From NCBI GenBank assembly GCA_016712535.1, contig JADJQW010000004.1:310001-374000 (forward strand): a stretch of DNA of 64,000 nucleotides, in the 5' to 3' direction. A program made the position numbers and the translations under genes. Positions 1 through 8,464 of the stretch are shown here, one piece after another (positions within the stretch are counted from its first letter, which is position 1; each line of letters opens with the position of its first letter). The notes under the pieces were generated by a model. The model was not told where the DNA came from. It was given only the letters and a program-made list of their open reading frames with translations, and searched no databases. The stretch comes from Flavobacteriales bacterium (GTDB taxonomy: Bacteria > Bacteroidota > Bacteroidia > Flavobacteriales_F > PHOS-HE28).

Positions 1-522
1 CGCGGCCATGAGCAGCGGGAAGTTCCAGGGGATCACCTGGCCGGCTACGCCGAGCGGTGATACGGTCTTGCCGGGAAAGGCGTAGTTGAGCTTGTCGGCC
101 CAACCGGCGTAGTAGAAGAAGTGGGCGGCGGCGAGCGGCACGTCCACGTCGCGGCTTTCGCGGATGGCCTTGCCGCCGTCCATGCTCTCGATGACGGCGA
201 ACTCGCGGGCCTTCTCCTGCAGCAGCCGCGCGATGCGGTAGATGTACTTGGCGCGTTCGGCGGCGGGCATCCTGCTCCACACGGTGTCGTAGGCCTTGCG
301 GGCGGCCTTCACGGCGGCGTCCACATCGGCCTCGTTGGCCTCAGCGATGCGCGCGAGCTTCTGCTCGCTGGCGGGGTTGATGGTGTCGAAGTACTTCCCG
401 CTCTTCGGCTTCACCCATTTGCCGTTGATGAAGAGCTGGTACTCCTCAGAGATCTTCACATGGTCTTTCGACTCAGGTGCCGGGGCCAACGCCCAATCCA
501 TGGTCTTCTTCTTGGTTGCCAT
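1..522 (-). CDS. Aldehyde dehydrogenase, N-terminal 174 residues (runs off left edge)
   Basis: This is the N-terminal third of an NAD(P)+-dependent aldehyde dehydrogenase, which oxidises aldehydes to carboxylates. The translation begins MATKKKTMDWALAPAPES, continues with LFINGKWVKPKSGKYFDTIN and, at the window edge, reaches GVAGQVIPWNFPLLMAA. The VIPWNFP stretch is the characteristic cofactor-binding-region motif of the superfamily. The catalytic Cys and Glu lie outside the window, so the substrate cannot be assigned. The start at 522 is supported by a -7-like TACCTTCG box 14 nt upstream. Two degenerate copies of its 5' portion lie at 1054-1131 and 3551-3597. Confidence 0.9.
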   Translation of the reverse strand, partial: MATKKKTMDWALAPAPESKDHVKISEEYQLFINGKWVKPKSGKYFDTINPASEQKLARIAEANEADVDAAVKAARKAYDTVWSRMPAAERAKYIYRIARLLQEKAREFAVIESMDGGKAIRESRDVDVPLAAAHFFYYAGWADKLNYAFPGKTVSPLGVAGQVIPWNFPLLMAA

Positions 523-528
523 CGTGAG

Positions 529-536
529 CGAAGGTA
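529..536 (-). promoter_or_regulatory. Putative -7 promoter box of the aldehyde dehydrogenase gene
   Basis: The minus strand reads TACCTTCG, a variant of the Bacteroidota -7 element TAnnTTTG, with its first base 14 nt before the ATG. The same box-to-start arrangement (TAACTTCG) is kept in the duplicated fragment at 1138-1145. No clear -33 TTTG is visible. Confidence 0.45.
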
Positions 537-556
537 GAAGGTGTGAGGGCTCGCCG

Positions 557-1054
557 TCACTGCCCAAGGAAGTGACGATCGATCTCCTGAAGCATACCCG
601 TGCAGTATGACCCTACGGACAGGTACACTGCCGAAAAGAGCACCACCGCATTCGCTCCGCACAAGATCAAGGTATGGCGTATCGCGCTCCGGCGTACGAG
701 GTACTTCATGTACAACAGATCGAACACTACAAAGCTCAGGAGTGCGATCACCGCGAACTGCAAGTGGACTGAAAAGTAGCGGTTGGCCTCGTTCCAGATG
801 ATGTCGATGGAATGCTCCCGGGTATCTTCAATTGGCGTGACGACGATCAAAGCCGTGCTGAGGATCATCCACCATGCGAACAGAAAGGACAAGCTGTTCA
901 AGGTGTACAGCAATGTGATCTTGAGCCGGGTCCAGTCCTTCTTGATGAGATACCTCACGATAACAATGGCCAGAACAGTCCAACAAGCGAAGGCCAGATA
1001 CAACCCGGTCCAGATGACCGTTTGCAGAGCCGCCCAGCTGAGGGAGGTGAACAT
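557..1054 (-). CDS. Small integral membrane protein of unknown function (165 aa)
   Basis: I do not recognise this family. The protein has four hydrophobic stretches typical of transmembrane helices: an N-terminal one around VIWTGLYLAFACWTVLAIVI, a second around LNSLSFLFAWWMILSTALIV, a third around FAVIALLSFVVFDLLYM and a C-terminal one around LILCGANAVVLFSAVYL. Short basic loops lie between them. The ATG at 1054 shares one base with the TGA of the 25-codon aldehyde dehydrogenase fragment just upstream (TGATG), which suggests translational coupling. Base composition looks less GC-rich than the neighbours by eye. The gene ends 20 bp before the promoter box of the intact aldehyde dehydrogenase gene. 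Confidence 0.7.
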   Translation of the reverse strand: MFTSLSWAALQTVIWTGLYLAFACWTVLAIVIVRYLIKKDWTRLKITLLYTLNSLSFLFAWWMILSTALIVVTPIEDTREHSIDIIWNEANRYFSVHLQFAVIALLSFVVFDLLYMKYLVRRSAIRHTLILCGANAVVLFSAVYLSVGSYCTGMLQEIDRHFLGQ

Positions 1055-1131
1055 CAGTTGATGCGGACGTGGTCCTTGGACTCGGGGGCGGGGGCGAGTT
1101 GCCAGTCGAACTTCTTGGTCTTGGTTGCCAT
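1054..1131 (-). pseudogene. Duplicated first 25 codons of the aldehyde dehydrogenase gene
   Basis: The translation begins MATKTKKFDW and ends APESKDHVRIN before a stop. It aligns without gaps to the first 25 residues of the intact aldehyde dehydrogenase at 1-522. Homology extends upstream: TTCGCTCAC lies before both ATGs, and each has a TAnCTTCG box 14 nt before the start. The stop overlaps the start of the membrane-protein gene by one base. The fragment may therefore act as a leader cistron for that gene, or simply be debris. Confidence 0.8.
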
Positions 1132-1366
1132 AGTGAGCGAAGTTACCTGCATCACCGTTGATGGCGCGATTGAAAATGGACCAACCGCCGTTCCCGCATG
1201 CATGCGAGCTTCGGGGCGGCGAAACCGCAACACCGCATTTCCGAGCACCTGCCTCGTCGAAAAGCACGAACCCATGTCCTCCGGCGGCGTACCCTTGGGC
1301 AATACACGAACCGGCAACCCAACGATCGGCATCATGGACCTCACAGGCACAGCTGCACCGCCTTCC

Positions 1367-3532
1367 ATGCTTCGCTTGCTATGGCTTGGGCTCCTGCTTT
1401 TACCCTTGCTCGTCAGCGCCCAATCGCCCCGCGCCTTCTATGTGGGCAACAGCGGACGTGAAGTGCTGTACGACCTCACACGCCTCAGCGACGGTTCCTT
1501 CGTGATCGCCGGCACGGCCGAAGACCTCGACTGGGTGGATGGTTCCGTTCCGCGGATCCAATTGCCGGTGAGCGGGATCCTCAACCCCGGCGGGACCGGT
1601 CGCACCGCATTCCTGCTGCAGGTGAGCAGCGACCTGGGCACCTTGCTCAAGGTGGTCCATCTGCCGGACGGCGCTGCGGAGGACTTCCGCTTCATCAAGC
1701 AGAACGTGGAGCCCAATGCCACCACCGACGCGCTCTTCGTTTCAGGCAATACCACGGAAGGCTACTTCCTGGGAAAGCTCAACGACGATTTCATCGCGGC
1801 AGCGCCCACGGCCTTCGCCTGGGTGAACAACATGGAAGCCACGGGCTACGTGAAAGAGAACCATCCGTGGGATGTGGGCAGCGATGGCAAGGTCGCGTAC
1901 ATCGTCGGCGAATCGCATGGCTATGACTGGGCGGCCATGCACCGCCTGGACGCGGACGGCGTGCGCGAAGTGGTGGAGCATTGGCGCGTGCATTGGAAGA
2001 CCATGGGCGGCGAGTGGTATGGCGATCCCGCCAGCAGCGCTCCCGATCCACTGGGCTACAGCGGCGTGGTCTTCAAGCGCGGTGGCCGTTGCGACCTGCG
2101 CTCGTGGACGCAGGCCGATCACGAATACACCCAAGCCGACGGCAACGGTGGCACGAAGCGCGGCAAGTGGCCGCTGGATTTCATGTACGACGCGCCCTGC
2201 GACCCCAACAGCGCCAACACATCGAATGGGCCGGGATACAGCGGATACAGTCCGGCCGGCACGCCGATCTACGGCCCGCAGGTGGTCACCATCGATCGCC
2301 GCGACAACAGCATCTACCTCGGCCTGAACGTGAAGACCGTGTTGCCTGGAGGCGAGCCGGACTTCGAGCCCGCCGTGGTGAAATTCAACAGCGACGGTTC
2401 GCTCGGTTGGTGGAGCCGCCTCTATCACGAGATACAGCCCGACGGCGACACGGTGACCTCATCGCCCGACCAGTACATCGACGGCATCGCCATCGACTAT
2501 TCGCAGCCGTTGGCACAGAGCGATGTGGTGGTCAACGCGCGCTGCCATGGCAACAACGTGGAGAATTTCTGGGAAGGCAACACCATTGCCGCAACGCCCG
2601 GTGCCAGCGGATTCCAGAACCGGTTCACGGGCAGCCAGGGCAATATCCACATCAGCTGGTTGGGCAAACTGGCCGTGAGCGACGGCACGCTGAAGCGCAG
2701 CACCTACGTGGCCGAATACGTGGAAGGCGCCAACAACTACGGCGCGCCGCTAGCCGATCCCAACCTGGCCAACTGGCCCGACCCGAACGCGGGATGGCCG
2801 GATGTGAACACCACGCGCCTGGCGCGTTGCGCGGTGAAGACCACGGCCGATGGCAGCGTATCGATCATCGCGGTGGGCCGCCGCACGATCACCACGGCCA
2901 ATGCCTACCAGACCATGCCCCTGCCTTCTACCGGCCTCACCGGCACCTGGAACAGTTTCGTGCGCGTTTACGAGCCGGACCTGTCGCAGCCGAAGTACAG
3001 TTCGTTGGTTGTGGGCGATTGGGACACGGGCGATGGCAGCGGCGGCGGCAACACCGACCTCTACGGCCAGTGGAAGACCGGCCAGGGCGTGATCGCCGTG
3101 GGCCGCCACCAGGAGGATGGCAGTACCGGCCTCGCCAAGGGCGATCCGATCCCGGTGAGCAACGTGCCGGCCTGGGGCCAGGCATCACCAGAGAACGAAA
3201 GCGGGCTCATCGTCTTCTATCCCGCTGCTGAATTGGTGGACCCGGACGATGATCCGCCCGGGATCAGCACCGCGGTGGCCCCTGCGATGGGATCGAGCGC
3301 GAGCGTAATCTCACCCAACCCGGCATCCGATCGCTTCACGGTGCGCAGCACCAATACCGACTTGGTTACCGCATCGATGCTCGACCATGCGGGCCGCACG
3401 ATCAGTACGGTGGCCATGCGATCAGGTGGCGCGCAGTTCGAGCGCGGGTCCGTTGCAAGCGGAACCTATCTGCTCGTGGGACGCACGCCCCAAGGACTGG
3501 CCATAAGCCTGGGCAAGGTGGTGCTGCAATAG
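1367..3532 (+). CDS. T9SS type A sorting-domain protein, propeller-like (721 aa)
   Basis: A large secreted protein of unknown function. The chosen ATG gives a clear signal peptide (MLRLLWLGLLLLPLLVSAQ); an in-frame ATG at 1334 is possible. The body has short segments such as DGSFVIAGTAEDLDW and WKTGQGVIAVGRHQEDG, which resemble the blades of SBBP-type beta-propellers. The last ~80 residues form a T9SS type A C-terminal signal beginning ISPNPASDRFTV and ending SLGKVVLQ, so export through the SprA-containing T9SS is expected. It lies between two aldehyde dehydrogenase remnants. Confidence 0.88.
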   Translation: MLRLLWLGLLLLPLLVSAQSPRAFYVGNSGREVLYDLTRLSDGSFVIAGTAEDLDWVDGSVPRIQLPVSGILNPGGTGRTAFLLQVSSDLGTLLKVVHLPDGAAEDFRFIKQNVEPNATTDALFVSGNTTEGYFLGKLNDDFIAAAPTAFAWVNNMEATGYVKENHPWDVGSDGKVAYIVGESHGYDWAAMHRLDADGVREVVEHWRVHWKTMGGEWYGDPASSAPDPLGYSGVVFKRGGRCDLRSWTQADHEYTQADGNGGTKRGKWPLDFMYDAPCDPNSANTSNGPGYSGYSPAGTPIYGPQVVTIDRRDNSIYLGLNVKTVLPGGEPDFEPAVVKFNSDGSLGWWSRLYHEIQPDGDTVTSSPDQYIDGIAIDYSQPLAQSDVVVNARCHGNNVENFWEGNTIAATPGASGFQNRFTGSQGNIHISWLGKLAVSDGTLKRSTYVAEYVEGANNYGAPLADPNLANWPDPNAGWPDVNTTRLARCAVKTTADGSVSIIAVGRRTITTANAYQTMPLPSTGLTGTWNSFVRVYEPDLSQPKYSSLVVGDWDTGDGSGGGNTDLYGQWKTGQGVIAVGRHQEDGSTGLAKGDPIPVSNVPAWGQASPENESGLIVFYPAAELVDPDDDPPGISTAVAPAMGSSASVISPNPASDRFTVRSTNTDLVTASMLDHAGRTISTVAMRSGGAQFERGSVASGTYLLVGRTPQGLAISLGKVVLQ

Positions 3533-3550
3533 TCTGCGACCTCCGGCGGC

Positions 3551-3597
3551 GAGAAGCACTTCCCGCTACTCGGCTTCTATCACCTGCCGTTGATAGT
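3551..3597 (-). pseudogene. Second aldehyde dehydrogenase vestige (about codons 32-46)
   Basis: About 45 nt align with 392-436 inside the intact aldehyde dehydrogenase gene, with 34 matches when aligned by eye (shared blocks ACTTCCCGCT, TCGGCTTC and TGCCGTTGAT). On the minus strand the remnant still reads LTINGR where the gene reads LFINGKW, followed by a stop. It marks the right side of the T9SS gene at 1367-3532. Confidence 0.6.
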
Positions 3598-3605
3598 GAG
3601 GCCCT

Positions 3606-4067
3606 TCAAACAAGCGGCGGCCCGATCACAGGCATGTGATGCTCCGCTGCGACCCTGCCCAGCGCTTCGATCTCCGCAGGCGAAGGCACGGCGGGTGCTG
3701 GCAGCTCTGCACGTTCCGCCGGTCGCCACATGGCCCGAAGGAAGAGCTCGAAGTCGCGATCCGTGGTGATGCTGAAGAAGTGTCCGGTGGCGGAATCGCA
3801 GCGGAAGGTGTGTGGAACACCCTTCGGGATGAAGATCACATCGCCGGGTCCCTTCTTCACTTCCGCATCGTCCTGCCGGAAGGTGAACTCCCCCGCGAGC
3901 AGGTGGAAGATCTCGTCCTCCCGCTCGTGGATGTGCAAGGGCGGCGATTCGCCCTGGCGCACGTGGTACTCGATGTAGGAGATGCGATCCGAGCCCTCGT
4001 CGCACGAGACATGCACGCGGACAAGGGTGTTGAGGAACCAATGGTAGGGGCCGGGTCGTGGAGCCAT
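3606..4067 (-). CDS. Cupin-domain protein (153 aa)
   Basis: A single-domain cupin_2 protein, probably a small metal-binding enzyme or ligand-binding protein; the substrate is unknown. The metal-binding cupin motifs are visible: PLHIHEREDEIFHLLAGEF (motif 1 with two His and a Glu) and IPKGVPHTFRC (motif 2 with His). The ORF opens upstream at 4109, but a -7-like TACTTTTC box at 4083-4090 lies inside that extension, so the ATG at 4067 (MAPRPGPYHWF) is preferred. A DinB-like gene lies upstream on the same strand. Confidence 0.82.
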   Translation of the reverse strand: MAPRPGPYHWFLNTLVRVHVSCDEGSDRISYIEYHVRQGESPPLHIHEREDEIFHLLAGEFTFRQDDAEVKKGPGDVIFIPKGVPHTFRCDSATGHFFSITTDRDFELFLRAMWRPAERAELPAPAVPSPAEIEALGRVAAEHHMPVIGPPLV

Positions 4068-4082
4068 CGCGATCGCTTTTGG

Positions 4083-4090
4083 GAAAAGTA
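4083..4090 (-). promoter_or_regulatory. Putative -7 promoter box of the cupin gene
   Basis: The minus strand reads TACTTTTC, with its first base 23 nt before the preferred ATG at 4067. It matches TAnnTTTG except at the final base. It decides between the two possible cupin starts. Confidence 0.4.
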
Positions 4091-4124
4091 ATCGGCGCAC
4101 AGGAATCACGGTCGCGCTCTGGCG

Positions 4125-4619
4125 CTACTTGGACTGAATCAGTACCAACTGCCCGCGGTGGTAGGCCAGGTGGTTCGTGCGGCTGATCACCACGTTCAAG
4201 CGGTTGCGGTGCGGCTCCTTGGGGAAGTCGGCCTCGGAGATGTTCGCATGGCGCGTGAACCACTCCTCGGGTCCAAGGTCCGCCATGTGCTTCGCCAAGG
4301 CATCGTTCACGTCCTTCCACAGGGCACGTAGCCGCGCGATCGGCGGGAGGTCGGCCACGGCGCCATCCGGCTCATCGTGGAAGGGCCCGTACAGCTCCGG
4401 ATGGATCTCCTCACGGAACCGCAGCAAGGGGAGCATCTGGTCGTGCACGGCGGTGAGGTGGCCGAGGAGGTAGATGCCGCGGTTTCGTCCGGGCGATACC
4501 TCGCGCATCAGCTGCTCGTCGCTGAGTTTCGCCAGCAGTGCATCGGTGTACTTGAGCTCGCTGTTCCAGGCGCCGAGCGCCATCTTCACGAAGAGCACTT
4601 GTTGGTCGGTCATCAGCAT
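4125..4619 (-). CDS. DinB-like four-helix metal-binding protein (164 aa)
   Basis: A DinB/YfiT-type four-helix-bundle protein, a family of putative metal-dependent thiol transferases or hydrolases. The His ligands expected for the family are visible: one in YLLGHLTAVHDQM and a pair in NHLAYHRGQLVLIQ near the C-terminus. The ORF extends upstream to 4697, but that region overlaps the end of the next gene, and a -7-like TACTTTTC box lies at 4629-4636. The start at 4619 (MLMTDQQVLF) or 4613 (MTDQQ) is therefore preferred. The substrate cannot be inferred. Confidence 0.82.
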   Translation of the reverse strand: MLMTDQQVLFVKMALGAWNSELKYTDALLAKLSDEQLMREVSPGRNRGIYLLGHLTAVHDQMLPLLRFREEIHPELYGPFHDEPDGAVADLPPIARLRALWKDVNDALAKHMADLGPEEWFTRHANISEADFPKEPHRNRLNVVISRTNHLAYHRGQLVLIQSK

Positions 4620-4628
4620 AGGTGACCG

Positions 4629-4636
4629 GAAAAGTA
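4629..4636 (-). promoter_or_regulatory. Putative -7 promoter box of the DinB-like gene
   Basis: The minus strand reads TACTTTTC, 17 nt before the ATG at 4619. It resembles the other -7 boxes in this window. Confidence 0.4.
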
Positions 4637-4644
4637 CGCTTCGC

Positions 4645-6168
4645 TCATTCCAGCGCCACCCGCACGCCCAAAACCCCTCCATCCGCATCCAGGGCATTCA
4701 ACAAGTACACCCCGCGCTCCAGCTCGCCAAGCCCCGTGAGCATCGTAGTGCTGCTCCACTGCTTCACCAAGCGACCGCTCGCATCATGCATGGTGATCAT
4801 CGTGTTATTCTCCGGAACCCCGCTGAGCGTGATCACATCGCGCGCCGGGTTCGGATAGGCCACGAGTCGCGTTGCGAAGCCTGCACCTTCCACTGCCACC
4901 ACAGCGCTCCACTCGTACTGCCCATCATGATCCACCTGCTTCAGCTTGTAGTAGCTGGTCTTGCTCGCCCTGTTGTTGTCCGGGTGCAGGTAGTTGATGA
5001 GCTGCTGGCTGTTGCCAGCGCCATCCGCCCAGCCCACCTCGGTGAAGTCATCTTCCCCTTCGATCATCCGCCAAACCTCGAAGCCCGCATTGTTCTGCTC
5101 GGTGGCGGTGCTCCAGTCGAGCTGCACTTCGCGTTCGTTGAGACGCTTGCCAGTGAAGGAGAGCAGTTCCACCGGCAGCGGGGTGGCCAGCATCGCGGCC
5201 GTCCAGGAAGAGGTCATCAGCGGAATGCCCGTTGCGGTCAACGTGTTGGCGGCGATGTTCGTCACCGTGGGGAACATGTTCCACACGCCCATCTGCCGCT
5301 CCAGTTGCAATGCGCTCTCCGTGATCGTGTTCGTTCCCGTGCTCCATTCTCCGTCGCGGTAGGCAAAGGTCGTGGTGGCGATCGGTGACGCAGTGAAATT
5401 ACCGCTCTCCATCACCCACCAACGGTCCAGCACGTTGGGTGCGTTCTCCATGCCGCTCACGTCAACCAAGGAAGGCACCGCCGTGGGCAAGGGCCTGTTG
5501 TTCGGCGAGGCGAGCGTTACCGTGGGGTAGGTGGCCATGCGGATGTAGCCCGTGGTGCCCACGCCGGGCGTGGTGATCGCGGCGGTGAAGGGCAGGTAGT
5601 CGTTGGTGGCCGCGTTGCCGAAGGGCATGGTGTAGTTGCCGGTGTTCTGCCCGACGTTCCAACGCACGAAGGAATACCCGTTGCCTGGGTCGCGCTCACT
5701 GATGACGTAGCCGCTCGTGCGTGCGATGGCCGTGGGCAGCGGGTTGAGCACGGTCAGGTCATAGCCGTTCAGGTCGAGCGTGCGGTCATCCAGATCAAGG
5801 ACGCCCATGGGTGCAGCGTACGCGCCACCGACCTCCACGTGCTGCATCAGGGTCTTCGGACCGGTGCCGGTCAAGACCAGGTTGTTGAAGACGGCCACGT
5901 CGCTGCCGCCGATCCCTTGGGCGGCGCCATCCAGCACCACCGTTCCATGGCTCGCCGCGAAGCAGGTGTTGGAGGCGTTGTGCACGAAGTTGCCGCTGAT
6001 CACGATGCTGCCATTGTTGTCTATCACACCCGTACCGTTGTTCATCAGGTCGCCATTCACGTCAACGGTCACGAGGGAGTTGATGGTGATCACCGCCCCG
6101 TTGTTGTGCAGCATCTGGGCGTTCAACCCGAACGGCATGAACAACGGCAGGAGGCGAAGGAGGCGCAT
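4645..6168 (-). CDS. T9SS type A sorting-domain surface protein (507 aa), paralogue of 23414-24934
   Basis: A secreted protein with a signal peptide (MRLLRLLPLFMPFGLNAQ). It continues with an N-terminal region rich in NNG and GN turns (LHNNGAVITINSLVTVDVNG), which suggests a beta-solenoid. A central domain contains NDYLPF and NNRPLP, followed by an LPVELLSF linker and a fibronectin-like module. The T9SS type A C-terminal signal starts YPNPARDVITLSG. The whole domain order is shared with the protein at 23414-24934. The gene begins 27 bp after the end of the repeat protein at 6196-8334, so the two probably form an operon. Its last ~160 residues are nearly duplicated in the protein at 13437-17111. 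Confidence 0.88.
   Translation of the reverse strand: MRLLRLLPLFMPFGLNAQMLHNNGAVITINSLVTVDVNGDLMNNGTGVIDNNGSIVISGNFVHNASNTCFAASHGTVVLDGAAQGIGGSDVAVFNNLVLTGTGPKTLMQHVEVGGAYAAPMGVLDLDDRTLDLNGYDLTVLNPLPTAIARTSGYVISERDPGNGYSFVRWNVGQNTGNYTMPFGNAATNDYLPFTAAITTPGVGTTGYIRMATYPTVTLASPNNRPLPTAVPSLVDVSGMENAPNVLDRWWVMESGNFTASPIATTTFAYRDGEWSTGTNTITESALQLERQMGVWNMFPTVTNIAANTLTATGIPLMTSSWTAAMLATPLPVELLSFTGKRLNEREVQLDWSTATEQNNAGFEVWRMIEGEDDFTEVGWADGAGNSQQLINYLHPDNNRASKTSYYKLKQVDHDGQYEWSAVVAVEGAGFATRLVAYPNPARDVITLSGVPENNTMITMHDASGRLVKQWSSTTMLTGLGELERGVYLLNALDADGGVLGVRVALE
4690..5180 (-). repeat. C-terminal cassette repeated at about 13500-13972
   Basis: This DNA encodes the module from LPVELLSF to the sorting signal. 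It is highly similar at nucleotide level to about 13500-13972; for example, both contain CACCAAGCGACCGCTCGCAT. The similarity suggests recent duplication or gene conversion of the sorting-domain cassette between two cargo genes. Confidence 0.75.
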
Positions 6169-6195
6169 GGCGATTGATGTGCAACGCATTGCGGC

Positions 6196-8334
6196 TCAGG
6201 CTTCGTAGGTGATGAGGATCTTCACGGGCTTGCTCAGGATGCTGCCCGAGCTGTTCACATGGTTAAGCAGCCTGATGTTGGTCGCGTTCACCACGTAGTT
6301 CGCCTGGTACTCGGGATTGAGCATGTAGTTGTCGCTGATCCAGTTGCCGGGCGTGTACTCGATGAGGACCTCCACGCCGAGGATCTTGGATCCCGTGATC
6401 CCGTGCGGAAGGTCCACGAACCCGCCTTCGGTGCCGGCCGTGGTGCCGGTCAGTTTCAACATTCTCACCGCAGGGGCGCTGCTGCCCAGTTTCGTGAAGC
6501 CGTTCACCTCAAGAGCGCTCGTGGGCGCCGCAGTACCGATGCCCACATTGCCGTTGGCGGCGATACGCATGCGCTCGGTCCAGTTCGAGATGAAGGTGAC
6601 CGGGTGGTTCGTGGTGGTGCCCAGGAATCCGTTCTGCGTTGAATTGTCAAAGCCCACCGTGTTGCTGCCCGCACCTGCGCTCGACAGGTAGTTGGTTCCC
6701 GACCAACCGCCGGCGTTGAGGTTCTGCACGGTCATGGCCATGCCCGCGGCCTGATCCGCAGCTACATGAAGCTTGGTAGCGGGCGCAGCGGTGCCGATCC
6801 CCACATTGCCTGCGGCATCGATGCGCGCACGCTCCACATCGCCCGTGGTGAAGAGCATGGGTTCGGGGCTGGTGGTACCCACGTAGAACTTGTCAGCGAA
6901 GGTTGCCGCGGCGGAGTTGCCCCAACCGATGTTGCCGTACTTGTTGTTGTTATTGATGTACTGCACGGCCGAGTATCCGGTGGGTAATGTGTTGCGCACG
7001 CGCATCGGGATCAGCCAGTTCCCGTCCACCACGTCCAATTTCACGCCGGGCGCGTTGGTCCCGATGCCCACGTTCCCATTGGCATCGATGCGCATGCGCT
7101 CGAGGTTCCCGCCTGTTCGCAACGTCAACCCCCAGACGCTGTTGTACACGATGCCGCCATGCGCAGCATTCGCAGCGGACCCGAACAGCACGCCTGTTTC
7201 CCCCGTGGCCGAGATCACGTTGGCGTACACGTTGCCGCTGTGCTCCACGGTAAGCCCGCTGTTGGCATTGGGCGCGTATCCTGCGGCGCCCCTGCTTACG
7301 TGGAGTTTGCTGCTGGGAGCCGTGGTGCCGATGCCCACGTTCCCGTTCACGTCGATCCGCATGCGCTCAGGCCCCCCGGTTCGGAAGACCATTCCATCGG
7401 TCTTGTGGTAGGCGAACTGCCCGAGGGGGGTATTGCCTTCCAGGAAGTTGATGGCACCCAGGTTGTTGTTTCCCGCGGTGGCGTTGCTCAACTCCAAGAC
7501 CGATCCGTTCGCGGCATTGTTGGAGGCGATCCGCTGCACAGCTTGACTCGCGGAGGACACCTCGAGCAAGCGGGAAGGCGTTAGGGTCCCAATGCCAATA
7601 TCGCCGACAGCGGTCACGTGGAGACGTGGCAAGCCCGTGGTATACAACGCGAAGGGACTGGCCGTGGCCGTGCCAGCGAAGGCGACACCAGTGGGGTTAT
7701 GCATGCCGAAGTAGGCGTGCCCGGTGAGGTTGTGATTGAAGATGTTGAGGCTCGACCAGCCTGCTCCATTGAGGTTGCGAATGGCCATCTGACCCGTGGC
7801 GGTGCTGTTGTCCAGGACATCAAGCTGCCAGTTGGGCGTGGTGATGCCGATGCCCACTTTGCCGTTCTGGGCCACGCTCACGCGTTCGGTATTGTTGGTG
7901 CGGATCGCGAAGCCTTGATTGTCCGTGGTGCCGATGAAGTTCGTTGCTGGGTTGGTGCCCGCATTGCCGAGCAAGCCCCAGCCAGTGCCACCTGCTTGCA
8001 GCATTTGCCAGGCAGCGCCATCGTAGTAGTAGAAGCCGATCGCTCCGTCCGTCTGGTACACCAGCATACCCTTCGCCGTGGCATCGGCGATGGGGAACAT
8101 GGCCGTGCGTTGAGCAGCGGTCATGCGTGGCGTGAGCAGGCCCTTGTCGCTACTGGTGAGGTCCAGCAACGACTTGGCATGGGGCGCTGGGTTGTTGATG
8201 CCCACGTTTCCCTGGCCGAAGGCGGCGCCGCTGCTGAGCAGCACGAAGAGGCCGGCAAGGGCGATGCAGACGAACAGTTCGAAGAGGTCCTTGCGGGTGA
8301 AGCGGCGGAAGCGGCGGCGGGCTTGGGTTTTCAT
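6196..8334 (-). CDS. Repeat-rich surface protein with GNVGIGT motifs (712 aa)
   Basis: A secreted protein starting with a long basic N-region and one hydrophobic signal segment (ELFVCIALAGLFVLLSSGAA). The first mature segment contains GNVGINNPAPHAKSLLDLTS, also found in the protein at 24931-27036. At least six GNVGIGT-type motifs (for example NGNVGIGTTAPSSKLHV) are spaced along the chain, a pattern seen in Bacteroidota tail-fibre-like or adhesin-like proteins. The C-terminal ~105 residues (LEVNGFTKLGSSAP to KPVKILITYEA) are shared with 24931-27036 and do not look like a T9SS type A signal. A LytTR-box-like repeat lies about 63-91 bp upstream. Confidence 0.82.
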   Translation of the reverse strand: MKTQARRRFRRFTRKDLFELFVCIALAGLFVLLSSGAAFGQGNVGINNPAPHAKSLLDLTSSDKGLLTPRMTAAQRTAMFPIADATAKGMLVYQTDGAIGFYYYDGAAWQMLQAGGTGWGLLGNAGTNPATNFIGTTDNQGFAIRTNNTERVSVAQNGKVGIGITTPNWQLDVLDNSTATGQMAIRNLNGAGWSSLNIFNHNLTGHAYFGMHNPTGVAFAGTATASPFALYTTGLPRLHVTAVGDIGIGTLTPSRLLEVSSASQAVQRIASNNAANGSVLELSNATAGNNNLGAINFLEGNTPLGQFAYHKTDGMVFRTGGPERMRIDVNGNVGIGTTAPSSKLHVSRGAAGYAPNANSGLTVEHSGNVYANVISATGETGVLFGSAANAAHGGIVYNSVWGLTLRTGGNLERMRIDANGNVGIGTNAPGVKLDVVDGNWLIPMRVRNTLPTGYSAVQYINNNNKYGNIGWGNSAAATFADKFYVGTTSPEPMLFTTGDVERARIDAAGNVGIGTAAPATKLHVAADQAAGMAMTVQNLNAGGWSGTNYLSSAGAGSNTVGFDNSTQNGFLGTTTNHPVTFISNWTERMRIAANGNVGIGTAAPTSALEVNGFTKLGSSAPAVRMLKLTGTTAGTEGGFVDLPHGITGSKILGVEVLIEYTPGNWISDNYMLNPEYQANYVVNATNIRLLNHVNSSGSILSKPVKILITYEA

Positions 8335-8396
8335 GGCCTTGTCGTTCTTGACGGCCCAAAAGTCCCCTGGCCTGGCAGCCTCGGAAAGTCACAGTC

Positions 8397-8425
8397 TGTG
8401 AATGGCGATCCCCGGCTGCGAACGG
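8397..8425 (-). promoter_or_regulatory. Putative LytTR-binding direct repeat upstream of 8334
   Basis: The plus strand reads TGTGAATGG, an 11-nt spacer containing CGATC, then TGCGAACGG. Half-sites are 20 bp apart. On the minus strand each half resembles the CGTTCRC portion of the known LytTR consensus. A candidate promoter (TTTC, 19 nt, GACTTTTG on the minus strand) lies between the site and the gene start. Confidence 0.5.
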
Positions 8426-8464
8426 CAGGGGGCGGGCGGAGAGGGCCTTTCGCCGGAACAGGCC

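Noticed and set aside
4177..5388. Long open frames on the opposite strand of the DinB-like and T9SS genes
   Set aside because: They lack plausible starts and family motifs and mirror well-supported minus-strand genes; GC-rich DNA gives many such antisense frames.
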